Shown here: positions 25,101 to 33,003 of the stretch, one piece after another | Layout of the letters: every line of letters begins with the position of its first letter | Position numbering within the stretch: position 1 is the first letter of the stretch | The notes under the pieces: model-generated | What the model was told of the DNA's origin: nothing | The model's database searches: none | The model's input: the letters and a program-made list of their open reading frames with translations, nothing else | Program-made: the position numbers and the translations under genes | From: Castor canadensis | Taxonomy: Eukaryota > Chordata > Mammalia > Rodentia > Castoridae | Length of the DNA stretch: 64,000 nt | Assembly (NCBI RefSeq): GCF_047511655.1 | Contig: NC_133390.1 | Location: 159,027,583-159,091,582, forward strand | Direction of reading: 5' to 3'

Positions 25101-28100
25101 GTTGAAGGATGGAGTGAGAAGATATAACATACAGGTGGTTGGAGCTCCTAAAACAGAAAGAGAAAATGGCTAAACACTTTTTCAAACTAAGAAGTGACAG
25201 CAATTCTCAGTCCCAAGAATCCCAAGCAAGATAATAAAAAGAAATCCACATTTATATATACCATTGGAAATAAAAGGTCCTAAAAGCCAGCCACAGTCCA
25301 TGTAACAATGATTCTTAAAGCTGGGTAATGGCTACATCTAGTTCATTATACTATATTGTCTTGACTTTTATATGTTTGAAAATTTCCAGAATAAAAGTTT
25401 TTAAAAGGAAGGGAAAGTAAAAGTGAAAAACAAAAACATAAACAATTATCTACAAAGAAATAATAATTAGACTGAAAGATTATTTCTTAACAACAATGAA
25501 GCCAGAAAACAAAGGAAAATTTTCGTCAATATGCTAAGAGAAAATAACCATCAACCTAGAGCCATATGGTCAAAAAAATACCCCCAAAGGCCAAAGGCAG
25601 TGAGATAAAGACAACTTCATGTAGTAAAATCTGAAACACTAGAAGGAAAGGTCGTCATAAAGGTGGTAAATATACAAGGATACGGAAAATTTCAACTGTA
25701 GAGAACAATAATGCTTCTTCCCCTTTTTAAACACTTAGGTATCACACAGCTGACGTATCAGTTTGATTGCAGAAAACATATGAAATAAAGGCAGGAAACA
25801 ACTCAGCCATTCAGAGGTGAAAGCTTTTAAACTAGTAGTCTAGAAGGTCACTACAAATAAGGGCTGTGGGAGCCTCACAAGAATCATTAAAAGACTTCTG
25901 AAAATGTTGGTTAGGACTCAACCCAGAGATCCCAAGTCATTAAGTTTAGGATGGACCTTCAGTATCTGAACTTTTTTAAAGATCCCACATGGTATTGATG
26001 GGCAGTCAAGTTTGAAAACTAGTGCTCTCAACTTGTACTGTCTGATATAATAATCACTAACCACATATAGCAATTTAAATTTAAATTTTAAACTGAATTC
26101 TTAAATTTTAAGAACTGAACTGAAATTAAAAGTTCAGTTCTTCAGCTGCAATAGATACAATTCAAATGCTCAAAGCCCACATGGTTACTGGCTACCATAC
26201 CAGGTAACACAGATATAAAAAACATTTCCATCATTGTAGAAAATTTTATTGGACAGACAGTGAGCTCTAAGAAGGCAGGGATTACAGTTTTCTTGTTCAC
26301 AGCACCAGATAAATTTTAGTTATGTAATTCTGGTATATTACTTTCTAGCATGTTCTCTGTCCTCTGCTCACTTTTATGTCTGAAACTGATGCAGGACCCT
26401 GACATCTCCCCCTCCCATGTCCTCCAAGTATACAGAAGCCCTGAGTCAGTCACTCATTTTGATTGAGAGCCCTGGCAGAGTGGGTCCTGAAGACCTTTAT
26501 TTACCAGTTTTTTTTTTTAATAGAAGCAACTTCACACCCTTCCAAAGGCCCTAGAAGGAAGCCTCACCTCGAATGTTGGTTTCAAATACGGAGGCATTTA
26601 CATCAATATCAAAGTCCACGTTGTCCTGGAGCACTTCAACCACTCTTTGAAATTCAGAGATATTCCCCAAAATCTGAAAAGAAAGAGACCTGACCATGAG
26701 ACTCTTTCAGGCATGGAGGCACAGAAGATGTTGGATTTTGACTTTGGGTTCCTATGCTGGTGTGGCCCTCACTTATTCAATTAAGACCTCCAAGCCAGGA
26801 GCTGGAGGCTCATGCCTGCAATCCTAGCTACGTGGGAGGCTGAGATTAGGAGGATTGCAGTTCAAAGCCAGACCAGGCAAAGAGTTCGTGAAACCCCCAT
26901 CTCCAAAATAACCAGATCAATATGGACTGGAGGTGTGGTTCCAGCAGCAGAGTATCTGCTTTGCAAGTGCAAAGCCCTGAGTTAAAATCTCAGTCCCACC
27001 AAAAAAACAAACAAAAAAAAGACCTCCAATTTCTGTCCTAAGTTTGGTCACAGGGCAGAAGATGACACTGAGCTAGAAATCATCTAGAAACCAATTATCA
27101 AGGTACTGGTTAAGTGAATTCCTAGGTGCCAATTTGAGAGTTATTATGTATTCATTTAAACGCATCCAATATAAAGAATGCAGACTCCATAAGGAAGTCT
27201 TAGCTTGATATCAACAAAGATATCAGTTATTTTTAACCCTCTCCTGCACATTCAAGCTTGTGGAAAACATTACAGGTTGATTTCCAATCTTCTTTACCCC
27301 AATGGCCTCTCATCACAGAGGCTAAAAATCCAGATGCTCGGTTTCTCAGTGACTGTGTTACCCAGTCAATTCTGTTTGCAGAGTCTATTGGGGGTAACTC
27401 TGGGAATGTTTATGTTTTCCCAATAATAGCAGATAAACACAGCTTGCATCTATCTTTCTACCTTAAAAGCAGATTCTATTTCTGAACTGGTGGCAGCTGT
27501 GTTCTACCATGAGGTACCAAGCATGAGAATGAAAGCCAATACTCTGATAGTGATAGACCAGAAAGCTACAAAGAGCCCAGGTCTCTGATGGCATAGTTGA
27601 GTACCTGGCCCTATGCTAGAAATCACCTTCTGACTTTCTTTTATTTGAGAAAATAAACCCTCTCTTTTTAAACTATCAGCTAAATGCAACATCAATACCT
27701 TTTCTTCTGTTAATACCATCTCAGTTTTCCCCTGAAGAATCACCCTTCTTTCACAGTCACTTCTGTGGTTTGGAAGAGGATGACCCTATTTCCCCAGCTA
27801 TGGTATGGGCACCTGACTTGGACCAGCCATAGTACCATGTCTATTGGCCAAGTGACTGATTCAGGAATATGGTGTGATCCAAGCCAGATCAATTAAGACT
27901 CAGTCTCTGGAATTAATGGGAAAGGGGTGATTCTTTCCATATCCATTTTCCTAAATGGATATAAAAAGCCTGTTGGCTAACCTGTCAGCTTATGGGGAGC
28001 ATGAGAACATAGCAGCAAAGAAGGCAGAGATAAGAGATGGAAAAAGAGACTCCTAATGACATCATTTGTATGTCTAGATCCCGCTGGGTCTGAGGGTAGC

Positions 28101-31100
28101 CTTTATCTGGACTTTTAGTTATCTGATTCAGTAAATTTCCTTCTTGTCTAAATCAGTATGAATTGGGTCTCTGTTATTTATAACCAGAACAATCCTGACT
28201 CAAGGTCCTCTATAATTTGGAGCCAACCTACCTTTCCGTTTTGTCTTACTGTTCATCTTCATCTAACCTACCTTCATCTACTCCAGTAAAACTGTGAGCT
28301 GGTGGAGTGGCTCAAGTGGTAGAGTGTCTGCCTAAAGCACATGCCTAGCAAGCATGAGGCCGTGAGTTCGAGCCCTAGTACTGCCAAAAAAAAAAAAAAG
28401 ATTCATTCCAGTAAAACTGTACCCACGATTCCTCAATTTTCTGTCTACACATGTTGTTCCCTCTGCCTCATGTCTCTTATGTTTTCTCATTTCGAAATCC
28501 AACCGATCTTTAACTGTCTAAATGCCACCTTCTCTAAGAAACCTCTGACTCTTCCTTTAACTTTTTCTTCTTTTAAAAGGTCCAAGAACTTTACCCACAC
28601 AACTCTTAGGGCATCGATTTCTTTCCACATTAAGAAAATCCTTGCCTGGGTAAAAGTCTCACTCATTGCTGCATTTCCCCAGAGTGCCAGACACAGCTTA
28701 TGAAGCAATTACTTGACAATATTTCCAGAATGACTACACAAATCTTTCTTCACACTGCAGCCAGTGACCTCATAACAGAAATCTCATCATTTCCTGCCTT
28801 CTACTTAAGAAATTCAGTGACTTTCTCTTGCTCTCAATTTAACATCAAGCCAGACGCAGTGTCTCACACCTGTAATCCTAGCAACTCAAAAGGCAGAGAT
28901 CAGGAGGATCAAGGCCAGCCCAGGCAAAAAGTTACTGAGTCCCATCTCAACCAATAAAAGCTGGGTGTGAGCCTGCCATCACAGCTATGAAGGAAATGTA
29001 AATAGCAGGATTGTAGTCTAGGCCAGCCTAGGCATAAAGCTACATTCTATCTCCAAAATAACCAAAGCCAAAAGGACCTGGGGTGTGCGGCTCAAGCAGT
29101 AGAGTGATTGCCTAGTGAACATGAGACCCTGAATTCAAACCTCAGTCAATACCTGATTCTCCTTCAGATCCCAACTCAAGATTCATTTTACTGACTTAGG
29201 GAAGTTCCCAAAACCTCCTCAATCTAGGTCAGATTCTTCTTTTTCTTTTGTATTTCCTTTTTTTTTTTTTTTGGCAGCACTGGATTTGACCTCAGGGCAT
29301 CACACTTGCTAGGCAGGTGCTCTTACCACTTGAGCCAGTCCACCAGTCGAGGTCAGAGTCTTCTTTATGACCATTCACAGAACTGTGTTCCTTTCCCACA
29401 GAGCATTCATTTTAATTTGTAATTATACCTTCTTTAAGGTTATTCTTTGATTCTTTTCCTTGCTAACATCACAAACACCAGGCAAGCAGGGCCATGTCTA
29501 TTTAAACTTGCTATTTTAACTCCAGAGTTTATCACTGTGCTTGGTACATAATTGGCCTTCAAGAAATAGTTGATGAATGGATAAGCACATGCAAATTAAG
29601 CCAAGAAATTATAACCTATATCATACCTATGTAGTGTTCACAATTACATAAATACTATCAATATATAAAAATGAGAAGAAGTAGCCAGAGTATAGTAGTG
29701 TGTGCCTGTAATCCCAGTACTTGGGAGGACAAGATAAGGATCAAGAGTGCAAAGCTAGCCTGGACTACATAATGAGATGTTGAGAGACAGAGAGAGGGGA
29801 AGCGGGAGGGAGAAAGTGACAGAGAACTGGGGGAAAGTTGGTAATTGCTTTCTTGTGGCCTTTTTAAGGAAGAGAGTCAAGGCTCTGAGTTATACTAAAT
29901 GAAGTCCAGGTTCTAGCTCCGACTTTTAATAGCTGTGTATCCTGCCAAGTCATTTTACCTTTCTGAGCATTAAATTTCTCAGATGTGAGAAGGAATAAAA
30001 GTATTTACCTCATGAGGTTATTTGAAGGATTGAACAAGATAATATGTAAAGTGTTTAGCACAAGCTCAATATATGACACAGTAATTAATTTCTGCTATTA
30101 TTTTATTATCATTACACATGGCTACTAGAATGTAAGCTTCTAAAAAGGAGGAGGATATCAAAGTCTCTGTATTCCTCACAGAATTCTACAATCCTATCAC
30201 AAGTCCATGTACTTACAGGTCCTCTATGAATGTTTGCTAAATAAATGAACCTGAATAAGTTGAAACTCACCATTCTCTCCTATCTCACTGGCTATCTCCT
30301 ATCAGGCTCCCAACCAGAGCCTGGTGATTTAGAATCATGAGATGAAAGGCCTAGGAGAGGAATTCACTTTTTACCCACAGACAAACTACCAAAAGAGGAA
30401 GGATATCAGTTATGCAATAGTGGAGAGGAAAAGGAATAGATGAGATACCTACCAGCAAGGTGTCCAGAGCATCAATTAGGGTCAGAGAAAAACTGTAAAA
30501 GGACAGAAATTCCAGTTGCTTAGTAAGAAAATCAAATGCCAGATATATAACCATCCCAGATTGGTCCCCCCCAAATCCAAATGAGGCACAGTGATGACTC
30601 TGCTCCTCCCACTTGTAGTCACAACAGAGAAACCACAGGGAAAATCGGTGGGATTCTCTGACCCACTTAACACACACACGGAAGGGTGGGCTGATATAAC
30701 TAAAATGTAATTAACAAATCACCTATATTCTCCAACATTCTTCTCTGCCATGGAGAGGCAGTATAAGATTATAGCTAAAACTACAAGCTTTTCAACAATT
30801 TTACATCTAAGAATTTATAGTGTACATAATTGTTTGAGAATGTTCATAGCAGTATTGATTAGAACAGCAAAAGGCTAGAAAGAACCCAAATGCCCACAAG
30901 TTGAAGAGTAGTAAACTAAACTATGGCACAAGCAGTGAAAAACTATGAAGTTATTTTTAAAAGATGGTTATCAGGTGTTCTGTGTACTGATGAAAAGATA
31001 TTCAAATAATTTTGTTAAACGGAAAATGCAAGGTACAGAACACAGTACAGTATGTTCCCATCTGCACTTCAAAAAGAGAGGCATACTGACAAAAATCAGC

Positions 31101-32848
31101 TTAGCAGTTGTTAAGGACACTGATGGTACAGGACACTAGGGATACTAGGAAACTTTTTAGAGGAAAGAAGTATCTTGTATGTTAACTGTTATACAGTTAA
31201 ATCAGGGTATTTTATTATCTGGAAATTAATCTTTAAAAAGTTAATCTTAAAAAAGATGCACAGTAGCTGGGTATGATGGCATATGCCTGTCTGTAATCCC
31301 AGCACTTGGGAGGCTGAGGCAGGAGGATCACGAGTTTGAGTGCAACCTGGGCTACAAAGTGAGAACCTATCTCAAAAAATAAATAAACAAATAAAAAGAT
31401 ATATATATGCACGCCAAATAATGGTGTAAAGTGAGACTATTTCTGCAAGGGTATACAGGAAAGGTAAGAGTGGCTGGAGTTGTAAGGTATGAGATCTTTA
31501 TTTTATCATATATGATTTTATACTATCTGAATTAGCCATTTGTTTATATTTACTTTTTTTCCAACTTAAAAAGGAAAATGAGTACAAGCTCTGAGTTTAC
31601 TTCCCTAGTCCTTAGCATGGGAAGGGATGCTATCATTTGTAAATATTTGTAAAAAATGGGTAATTGCACTTCACTCCCAGGAGCAGTAAGAGAATTAAAT
31701 AAGATTACGGTAAAATGCTTAGCATATGTCAGCTTCAGTTAATGCAATGATTCTTCACTCAGCAAGGAGCAGGAGAGAGAATTCCAGCTCTCCTAGATTT
31801 TTACTCTAATGGAAATGAGAAAAACAAACCAGTAGGTCAATAAAAATGATGTTATCATTTTTATTGATAACATCCAAGAAGTGTTACAGAGAAAACAGGT
31901 AATTTGTAAGATGGGACTTGGAGGGGAGATATTCAGGGGAACTGATGCTAAGAAAGTGCCATATGGAGCTAAAATATGGATGACATGGAACAGTGATTTG
32001 AGGATAATGGGGAAAGTGTGTTTCAGTAACAACACCAACTACAAAGACTCAAGTTTGGGGAAGAGTTCTCCCCCTCGTCTGGACCTGGGTTGGATTTTGT
32101 GACTCTTGGAGCCCTTTTACAATATTCTATGACTCCAGATATTTACCCAAGTTCCCAGGGCTGGTGCCTGTTTCTGCTGAGGCTGAGCCCAGAAGGTCAG
32201 CCCACCAGGCTAATCCAGGACTCTTTTGCACTGCCGGAGTTCGTCGGTTCCTGAGGGTACTTGTCTGAATTACATGGAACAGCGGCCCAGGCCAGCTGGG
32301 AACTTTCCAAAACCAGGAAGCCACTAGCCCCAGCTGACCCTCCCGCCTAAGACCGGATCGCCAGACCCGGCCGCCCCCTTGGCCCTCCACTCTCACTACC
32401 TGCCCCAGGTGTCGTGTCCATCACAGGTGAGAGGTCTCAGCTCGTCGTAGGGAAAGGCATTTTCCAGGTAGCTGTCGTAGGCGTGGTAGAACATGGCCTT
32501 GACTCGCTCCCTGGTGCGAGGGATGAGAAATAAGGCAGGAAACCAAAACACAAAGCCAGGTGAGAGAACCGACCAGAAATAGGGCGGAAAGTGGGAATTA
32601 TCAGCTGATTTCTGCTGAGGACCCAGTAGCGTGATTCAAGCATGTCACTGTAAGGGTCCTGGGATGGAGGGACAGGGAAGAGACCGGATTTGCGCTTCCC
32701 ATTCCCCAACTACGTAAGGGCTGGAGCCTGGCCCCCTTCACCTGTAGTGTGCGGGGTCGGGCGCGGTGCCGTCGGGGCCTGGCGCACCATGGTGCAGGGG
32801 CAGCAGCGCGCACAATAGGCCAAGCGGGATGAGAAGACGGAAAGGCAT
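4953..32848 (-). CDS. EDEM2: EDEM2, ER degradation-enhancing mannosidase-like protein 2 (11 coding exons, 577 aa)
   Basis: Glycosyl hydrolase family 47 protein of the ER lumen. In mammals it is needed for the first mannose trimming (Man9 to Man8B) of misfolded glycoproteins in ERAD. I joined eleven exons by GT-AG sites and codon phase; they total 1734 nt, giving 577 residues and a TAA stop, against 578 in human. An N-terminal hydrophobic signal peptide spans about residues 1-21. The GH47 barrel follows, with Glu117 (context VFETNIR), the residue mutated in inactive human EDEM2, and the NTEAHP segment near 474-479 that should supply the calcium-binding Thr. N-glycosylation sequons sit at N90, N112, N289 and N450, matching human. 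Cys65 and Cys408 are present, as is Cys557, equivalent to human Cys558 reported to bond TXNDC11. All exons are intact. Identification rests on near-identity to the human protein as I remember it. Confidence 0.98.
6549..6601 (+). repeat. (CA)n microsatellite, about 26 units
   Basis: Uninterrupted CA run in EDEM2 intron 10; likely length-polymorphic. Confidence 0.98.
7075..7224 (-). repeat. B1-like SINE
   Basis: Antisense 7SL-derived copy: GGAGACAGGGTCTCACAACA through GTGCTGGGATTACAGATGTT. Confidence 0.85.
7747..7868 (-). CDS. EDEM2: EDEM2 coding exon 10
   Basis: Encodes [20 protein letters not shown] through [10 protein letters not shown] (residues 372-412), including Cys408. The donor is ACA/gtaagt, with an A instead of the usual G at the last exon base but a full gtaagt to compensate. 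Acceptor tttgcag. Confidence 0.96.
8827..8899 (-). repeat. Old ID/tRNA-like SINE
   Basis: Diverged antisense unit: GGAGCCCAGGGCCTTGCCCA, GCTAGGCAC. Confidence 0.6.
9590..10555 (+). pseudogene. Probable retrocopy of an unidentified mRNA 3' UTR
   Basis: A T-rich stretch in EDEM2 intron 9, antisense to the gene, with two AATAAA hexamers (10411, 10526). The second is followed 14 nt later by an A10 run (10546-10555). That layout is a processed-transcript 3' end. AGAAGACC occurs beside both ends (about 9584 and 10567) and may be part of a target duplication. I do not recognise the parent gene and see no conserved coding frame. It could also be a real terminal exon of a nested transcript. Confidence 0.5.
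10556..11545 (-). other. EDEM2 intron 9, remainder
   Basis: No recognisable repeat or gene; ordinary unique intronic DNA with short uninteresting open frames. Confidence 0.7.
11546..11690 (-). CDS. EDEM2: EDEM2 coding exon 9
   Basis: Encodes [20 protein letters not shown] through [11 protein letters not shown] (residues 324-372). The EGYPLRPE segment, completed in exon 10, is a conserved GH47 active-site motif. Acceptor cccacag, donor CCAG/gtgagc. Confidence 0.97.
11785..11930 (+). repeat. MIR SINE remnant (EDEM2 intron 8)
   Basis: GACTTGCTGTGTGGTCTTGA followed by a CTCTGGGCCTCATCTATATG stretch is MIR-like. Confidence 0.55.
12492..12566 (+). repeat. ID-like SINE followed by (CA)-rich tail
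   Basis: GAGCTGGCAGAGTGGCTCAA start, with an A-box-like AGTGGCTCAAGTGG, followed by a CA-rich stretch to 12595. Confidence 0.8.
12617..12740 (-). repeat. B1-like SINE
   Basis: Antisense; CAGGCTGGCCTTGAGACTAA and ACCACCATGCCCAGCT. Confidence 0.75.
12768..12856 (-). repeat. ID-like SINE
   Basis: Antisense; GACTGGGGTTTGCACTCAGG, poly(T) first. Confidence 0.8.
12872..12959 (-). repeat. ID-like SINE
   Basis: Antisense; ACTGGGGTTTGAACTCAGGA, second of two ID-like copies in tandem. Confidence 0.8.
12977..13105 (+). repeat. B1-like SINE
   Basis: GGCTGAGCATGATAGCACAT, GAACTTGGGAGGCAGAAGCA. Confidence 0.7.
13222..13375 (+). repeat. B1-like SINE with A18 tail
   Basis: GTTGGGCTTAGTGACACACA start; poly(A) at about 13350-13367. 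Confidence 0.8.
13851..14012 (+). repeat. B1-like SINE running into a (GATA)n microsatellite
   Basis: B1 left part at 13851-13935, then GATA units to about 14012 with a few GACA/GGTA variants. The microsatellite probably grew at the SINE. Confidence 0.85.
14055..14132 (+). repeat. Diverged ID-like SINE
   Basis: AAAGCTCAATGGTAGAACAC with an ATAAATAAAT end. Confidence 0.55.
14197..14528 (+). repeat. Composite SINE, long form
   Basis: Two B1-like segments then ID-like GGTTGGGGACATGCCTCAAG; sits directly before the LTR-like fossil at 14566. Confidence 0.75.
14566..14964 (+). mobile_element. Solo LTR-like fossil, ERVL/MaLR-type
   Basis: Begins TGTGATGGTTAATCTTGATT-like and ends with an AATAAA region and a TCTAAACAA-type end, as ERVL/MaLR LTRs do. 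No internal region is visible. Lies in EDEM2 intron 8. Old and decayed. Confidence 0.5.
14965..15941 (-). other. EDEM2 intron 8, remainder
   Basis: AT-rich sequence. An 88-codon plus-strand frame at 15528-15794 resembles nothing I know and has no supporting signals. Confidence 0.65.
15942..16066 (-). CDS. EDEM2: EDEM2 coding exon 8
   Basis: Encodes [20 protein letters not shown] through [10 protein letters not shown] (residues 282-323), with sequon N289 (NYT). Human has Arg where His follows the sequon. Acceptor atgcag, donor CAG/gtaaga. Confidence 0.97.
16205..16350 (+). repeat. MIR SINE remnant (EDEM2 intron 7)
   Basis: GCATGGGTTCTGGAATCAAA, then TGACCTTGAGCAAACTTCCC, follow MIR order. 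Another MIR-like piece lies near 16610-16700. Confidence 0.55.
17263..17404 (-). CDS. EDEM2: EDEM2 coding exon 7
   Basis: Encodes [20 protein letters not shown] through [13 protein letters not shown] and KKLMAMFL (residues 235-282). The [11 protein letters not shown] motif is a GH47 signature near the active site. Acceptor tcctag, donor CTAG/gtaaaa. Confidence 0.97.
17913..18250 (-). repeat. Composite SINE, long form
   Basis: Antisense: (GTTTT)n tail, ID-like part, then B1-like segments ending AGCCACTGTGCCTGGCC. Confidence 0.8.
18301..18847 (-). mobile_element. L1 3' end plus ~170 bp extra 3' segment, bounded by one target duplication
   Basis: In minus-strand order: a 5'-truncated L1 3' UTR (18847 to about 18508), an A-tail (18507-18481), about 170 nt of different sequence, and a second A-tail (about 18309-18301). 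CATAAAGCCTTTT at 18288-18300 and 18848-18860 flanks the whole unit. This is the layout of an L1 3' transduction. It lies in EDEM2 intron 6, in the same orientation as the gene. Confidence 0.8.
18866..18945 (+). repeat. ID-like SINE
   Basis: GGCTCAAGTATACAGCACTT, CAAACCCCAGTATCACA; directly after the L1 insertion. Confidence 0.75.
18946..20010 (-). other. EDEM2 intron 6, middle
   Basis: I see nothing recognisable here other than a MIR-like patch near 19800-19900. Confidence 0.6.
20011..20097 (+). repeat. ID-type SINE with long poly(A)
   Basis: GGCTGGGGATGTAGCCCAGT start and A26 tail; closer to the classic rodent ID than other copies here. The 3' part of the tRNA-derived unit is cut short. 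Confidence 0.8.
20404..20507 (+). pseudogene. RNU6-like: U6 snRNA retropseudogene
   Basis: Matches U6 along its length, from GTGCTCACTTCAGCAGCACA to GCATTCCATATTT, with several substitutions, a two-base insertion in the ACTAAAA stretch and loss of a few bases after CAGAGA. A poly(A) run (20508-20520) replaces the terminal T tract. The target duplication AAAAATGAGGGCCA stands at 20390-20403 and 20517-20530. This is an L1-mobilised copy in EDEM2 intron 6, antisense to the gene. No proximal/distal sequence element was looked for in detail; with a poly(A) tail it is unlikely to be a working U6 gene. Confidence 0.95.
20820..21031 (-). CDS. EDEM2: EDEM2 coding exon 6
   Basis: Encodes residues 164-234, from [20 protein letters not shown] to [10 protein letters not shown], the centre of the GH47 barrel with the conserved [13 protein letters not shown] helix. 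At 212 nt it is the longest internal exon. Acceptor gtttag, donor CTG/gtaggt. Confidence 0.97.
21032..23075 (-). other. EDEM2 intron 5
   Basis: A MIR-like patch near 21595-21700 and the (TA)n; otherwise unique. Confidence 0.65.
22113..22139. repeat. (TA)n microsatellite
   Basis: About 13 TA units in EDEM2 intron 5. Confidence 0.95.
23076..23201 (-). CDS. EDEM2: EDEM2 coding exon 5
   Basis: Encodes [20 protein letters not shown] through [12 protein letters not shown] (residues 122-164). The acceptor ends ...cctgtag and the exon opens with TAGTAGG, so a second AG three bases later could give a one-codon-shorter variant. The human reading VVGG supports the upstream AG. Donor CCAG/gtaaga. Confidence 0.96.
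23672..23763 (+). repeat. ID-like SINE
   Basis: GGCTGGGATGTGGTCCAAGT to an A8 end. Confidence 0.85.
23783..23981 (+). repeat. Composite SINE
   Basis: Near-consensus B1-like left part joined to an internally deleted ID-like right part (GTATAGGCCCTGAGTTCAAG) and poly(A). Confidence 0.85.
24828..25049 (+). repeat. Composite SINE
   Basis: B1-like left part, then ACTGGAGGTATAGCTCAAGT with full-length ID-like part. Confidence 0.85.
25858..26028. mobile_element. MER5A-like nonautonomous hAT remnant
   Basis: Wording such as AGTTTGAAAACTAGTGCTCT at its right end resembles the terminal repeat of MER5-type elements. EDEM2 intron 4. Diverged. Confidence 0.5.
26030..26270. mobile_element. Second hAT-like palindromic element
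   Basis: The ends TGTACTGTCTGATATAATAA and TTTATTGGACAGACAGTGAG are inverted relatives around an AT-rich middle with ATTTAAATTTAAATT. This fits a hAT-type nonautonomous element directly beside the MER5A-like one. Confidence 0.5.
26568..26673 (-). CDS. EDEM2: EDEM2 coding exon 4 (carries catalytic-site Glu117)
   Basis: Encodes residues 87-122, including [20 protein letters not shown] and ending in VFETNIR. It holds sequons N90 (NIS) and N112 (NAS) and Glu117. Acceptor ttttcag, donor CGAG/gtgagg. Confidence 0.97.
26794..27020 (+). repeat. Composite SINE
   Basis: About 120 bp from EDEM2 exon 4 on its 3'-splice side; ID-like part GACTGGAGGTGTGGTTCCAG. Confidence 0.85.
27750..28200 (+). repeat. 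Ancient dispersed repeat, class unresolved
   Basis: The right end (AGTAAATTTCCTTCTTGTCT and the following TGGGTCTCTGTTATTTATAA) resembles the end of an old mammalian repeat. Located in EDEM2 intron 3. Confidence 0.4.
28295..28400 (+). repeat. ID-like SINE with small internal duplication
   Basis: TGCCTA is repeated (TGCCTAAAGCACATGCCTAG), lengthening the unit by about 16 bp between its A and B boxes. Confidence 0.85.
28850..29147 (+). repeat. Composite SINE, long form
   Basis: CAGACGCAGTGTCTCACACC start; ID-like end lacks a poly(A). Confidence 0.75.
29257..29349 (-). repeat. ID-like SINE
   Basis: Antisense; poly(T), GCAGCACTGGATTTGACCTC. Confidence 0.8.
29683..29790 (+). repeat. B1-like SINE
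   Basis: GTGTGCCTGTAATCCCAGTA then a GA-rich tail to 29835. Confidence 0.75.
29880..30115 (+). repeat. MIR SINE remnant (EDEM2 intron 3)
   Basis: CTCATGAGGTTATTTGAAGG and TAATATGTAAAGTGTTTAGC are MIR phrases. Confidence 0.6.
30453..30492 (-). CDS. EDEM2: EDEM2 coding exon 3 (40-nt small exon)
   Basis: Encodes [13 protein letters not shown] (residues 73-86), the GH47 segment next to the substrate site. It has a pyrimidine-rich acceptor (ttttacag) and donor CTG/gtaggt. At 40 nt it is far shorter than the other exons. Both phases match exons 2 and 4. Confidence 0.95.
30765..31255 (+). mobile_element. Old L1 3' end, sense (EDEM2 intron 2)
   Basis: Shows the familiar late ORF2/3'-UTR wording of old L1: GAACCCAAATGCCCACAAG near 30884 and ACTATGAAGTTATTTTTAAAAG after it. 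It is in the opposite orientation to EDEM2. Confidence 0.65.
31263..31398 (+). repeat. B1-like SINE
   Basis: AGCTGGGTATGATGGCATAT; a TCTG insertion in the CCTGTAATCC block. Confidence 0.8.
31399..32399 (-). other. EDEM2 intron 2, promoter-proximal part
   Basis: Unique; rising GC content from about 32150 marks the edge of the promoter CpG region. Confidence 0.65.
32400..32510 (-). CDS. EDEM2: EDEM2 coding exon 2
   Basis: Encodes residues 36-73, [20 protein letters not shown] onward through [10 protein letters not shown], the start of the GH47 domain. Cys65, partner of the structural disulfide with Cys408, is here. Acceptor ...gcaccag, donor CAG/gtagtg. Intron 1 is only 231 bp. Confidence 0.97.
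32742..32848 (-). CDS. EDEM2: EDEM2 coding exon 1 (start codon, signal peptide)
   Basis: The ATG is at 32848-32846 and encodes [17 protein letters not shown], a typical signal peptide, followed by a Pro/Gly-rich linker. The exon ends at CACTACAG followed by a gtgaag donor, splitting the codon for Arg36 after two bases. There is no other in-frame ATG nearby, and the start matches the human protein. Confidence 0.97.
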
Positions 32849-32925
32849 AGAGGTCGTGTCTTGTCAATGCCGCCGCAGCAGGGGCAGCCAACGCCACCGG
32901 CTCATCCTGGGAGCACTTGCTGGGT

Positions 32926-32932
32926 CTTCCGG
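32926..32932 (-). promoter_or_regulatory. ETS/GABP-like motif
   Basis: CCGGAAG on the minus strand is an ETS core, common with NRF1 and ZNF143 sites near the start of housekeeping promoters. The position, 78 bp upstream of the ATG, suits a site near the transcription start. Confidence 0.5.
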
Positions 32933-32947
32933 GAAAGCGTGCCATCA

Positions 32948-32957
32948 CGCATGCGCA
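32948..32957 (-). promoter_or_regulatory. NRF1-like palindrome
   Basis: The minus strand reads TGCGCATGCG, nine of ten bases of the NRF1 palindrome GCGCATGCGC. It sits between the ZNF143-type motif and the EDEM2 start. Confidence 0.6.
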
Positions 32958-32983
32958 TTGAGAAATCAGCCCCTCACCTCCGG

Positions 32984-33003
32984 ACTACACACCCCAGAAT
33001 GCA
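32984..33003 (+). promoter_or_regulatory. ZNF143/THAP11 (SBS-type) motif
   Basis: The plus strand reads ACTACACACCCCAGAATGCA, close to the SBS consensus (ACTACA, two bases, then TCCCAGAATGC). It lies 136 bp upstream of the EDEM2 ATG, a typical place for a ZNF143 site. Confidence 0.75.

Noticed and set aside
32601-32948. 115-codon minus-strand frame over EDEM2 exon 1
   Set aside because: A different frame of exon 1; GC-rich DNA has few stops. The EDEM2 frame is the conserved one.
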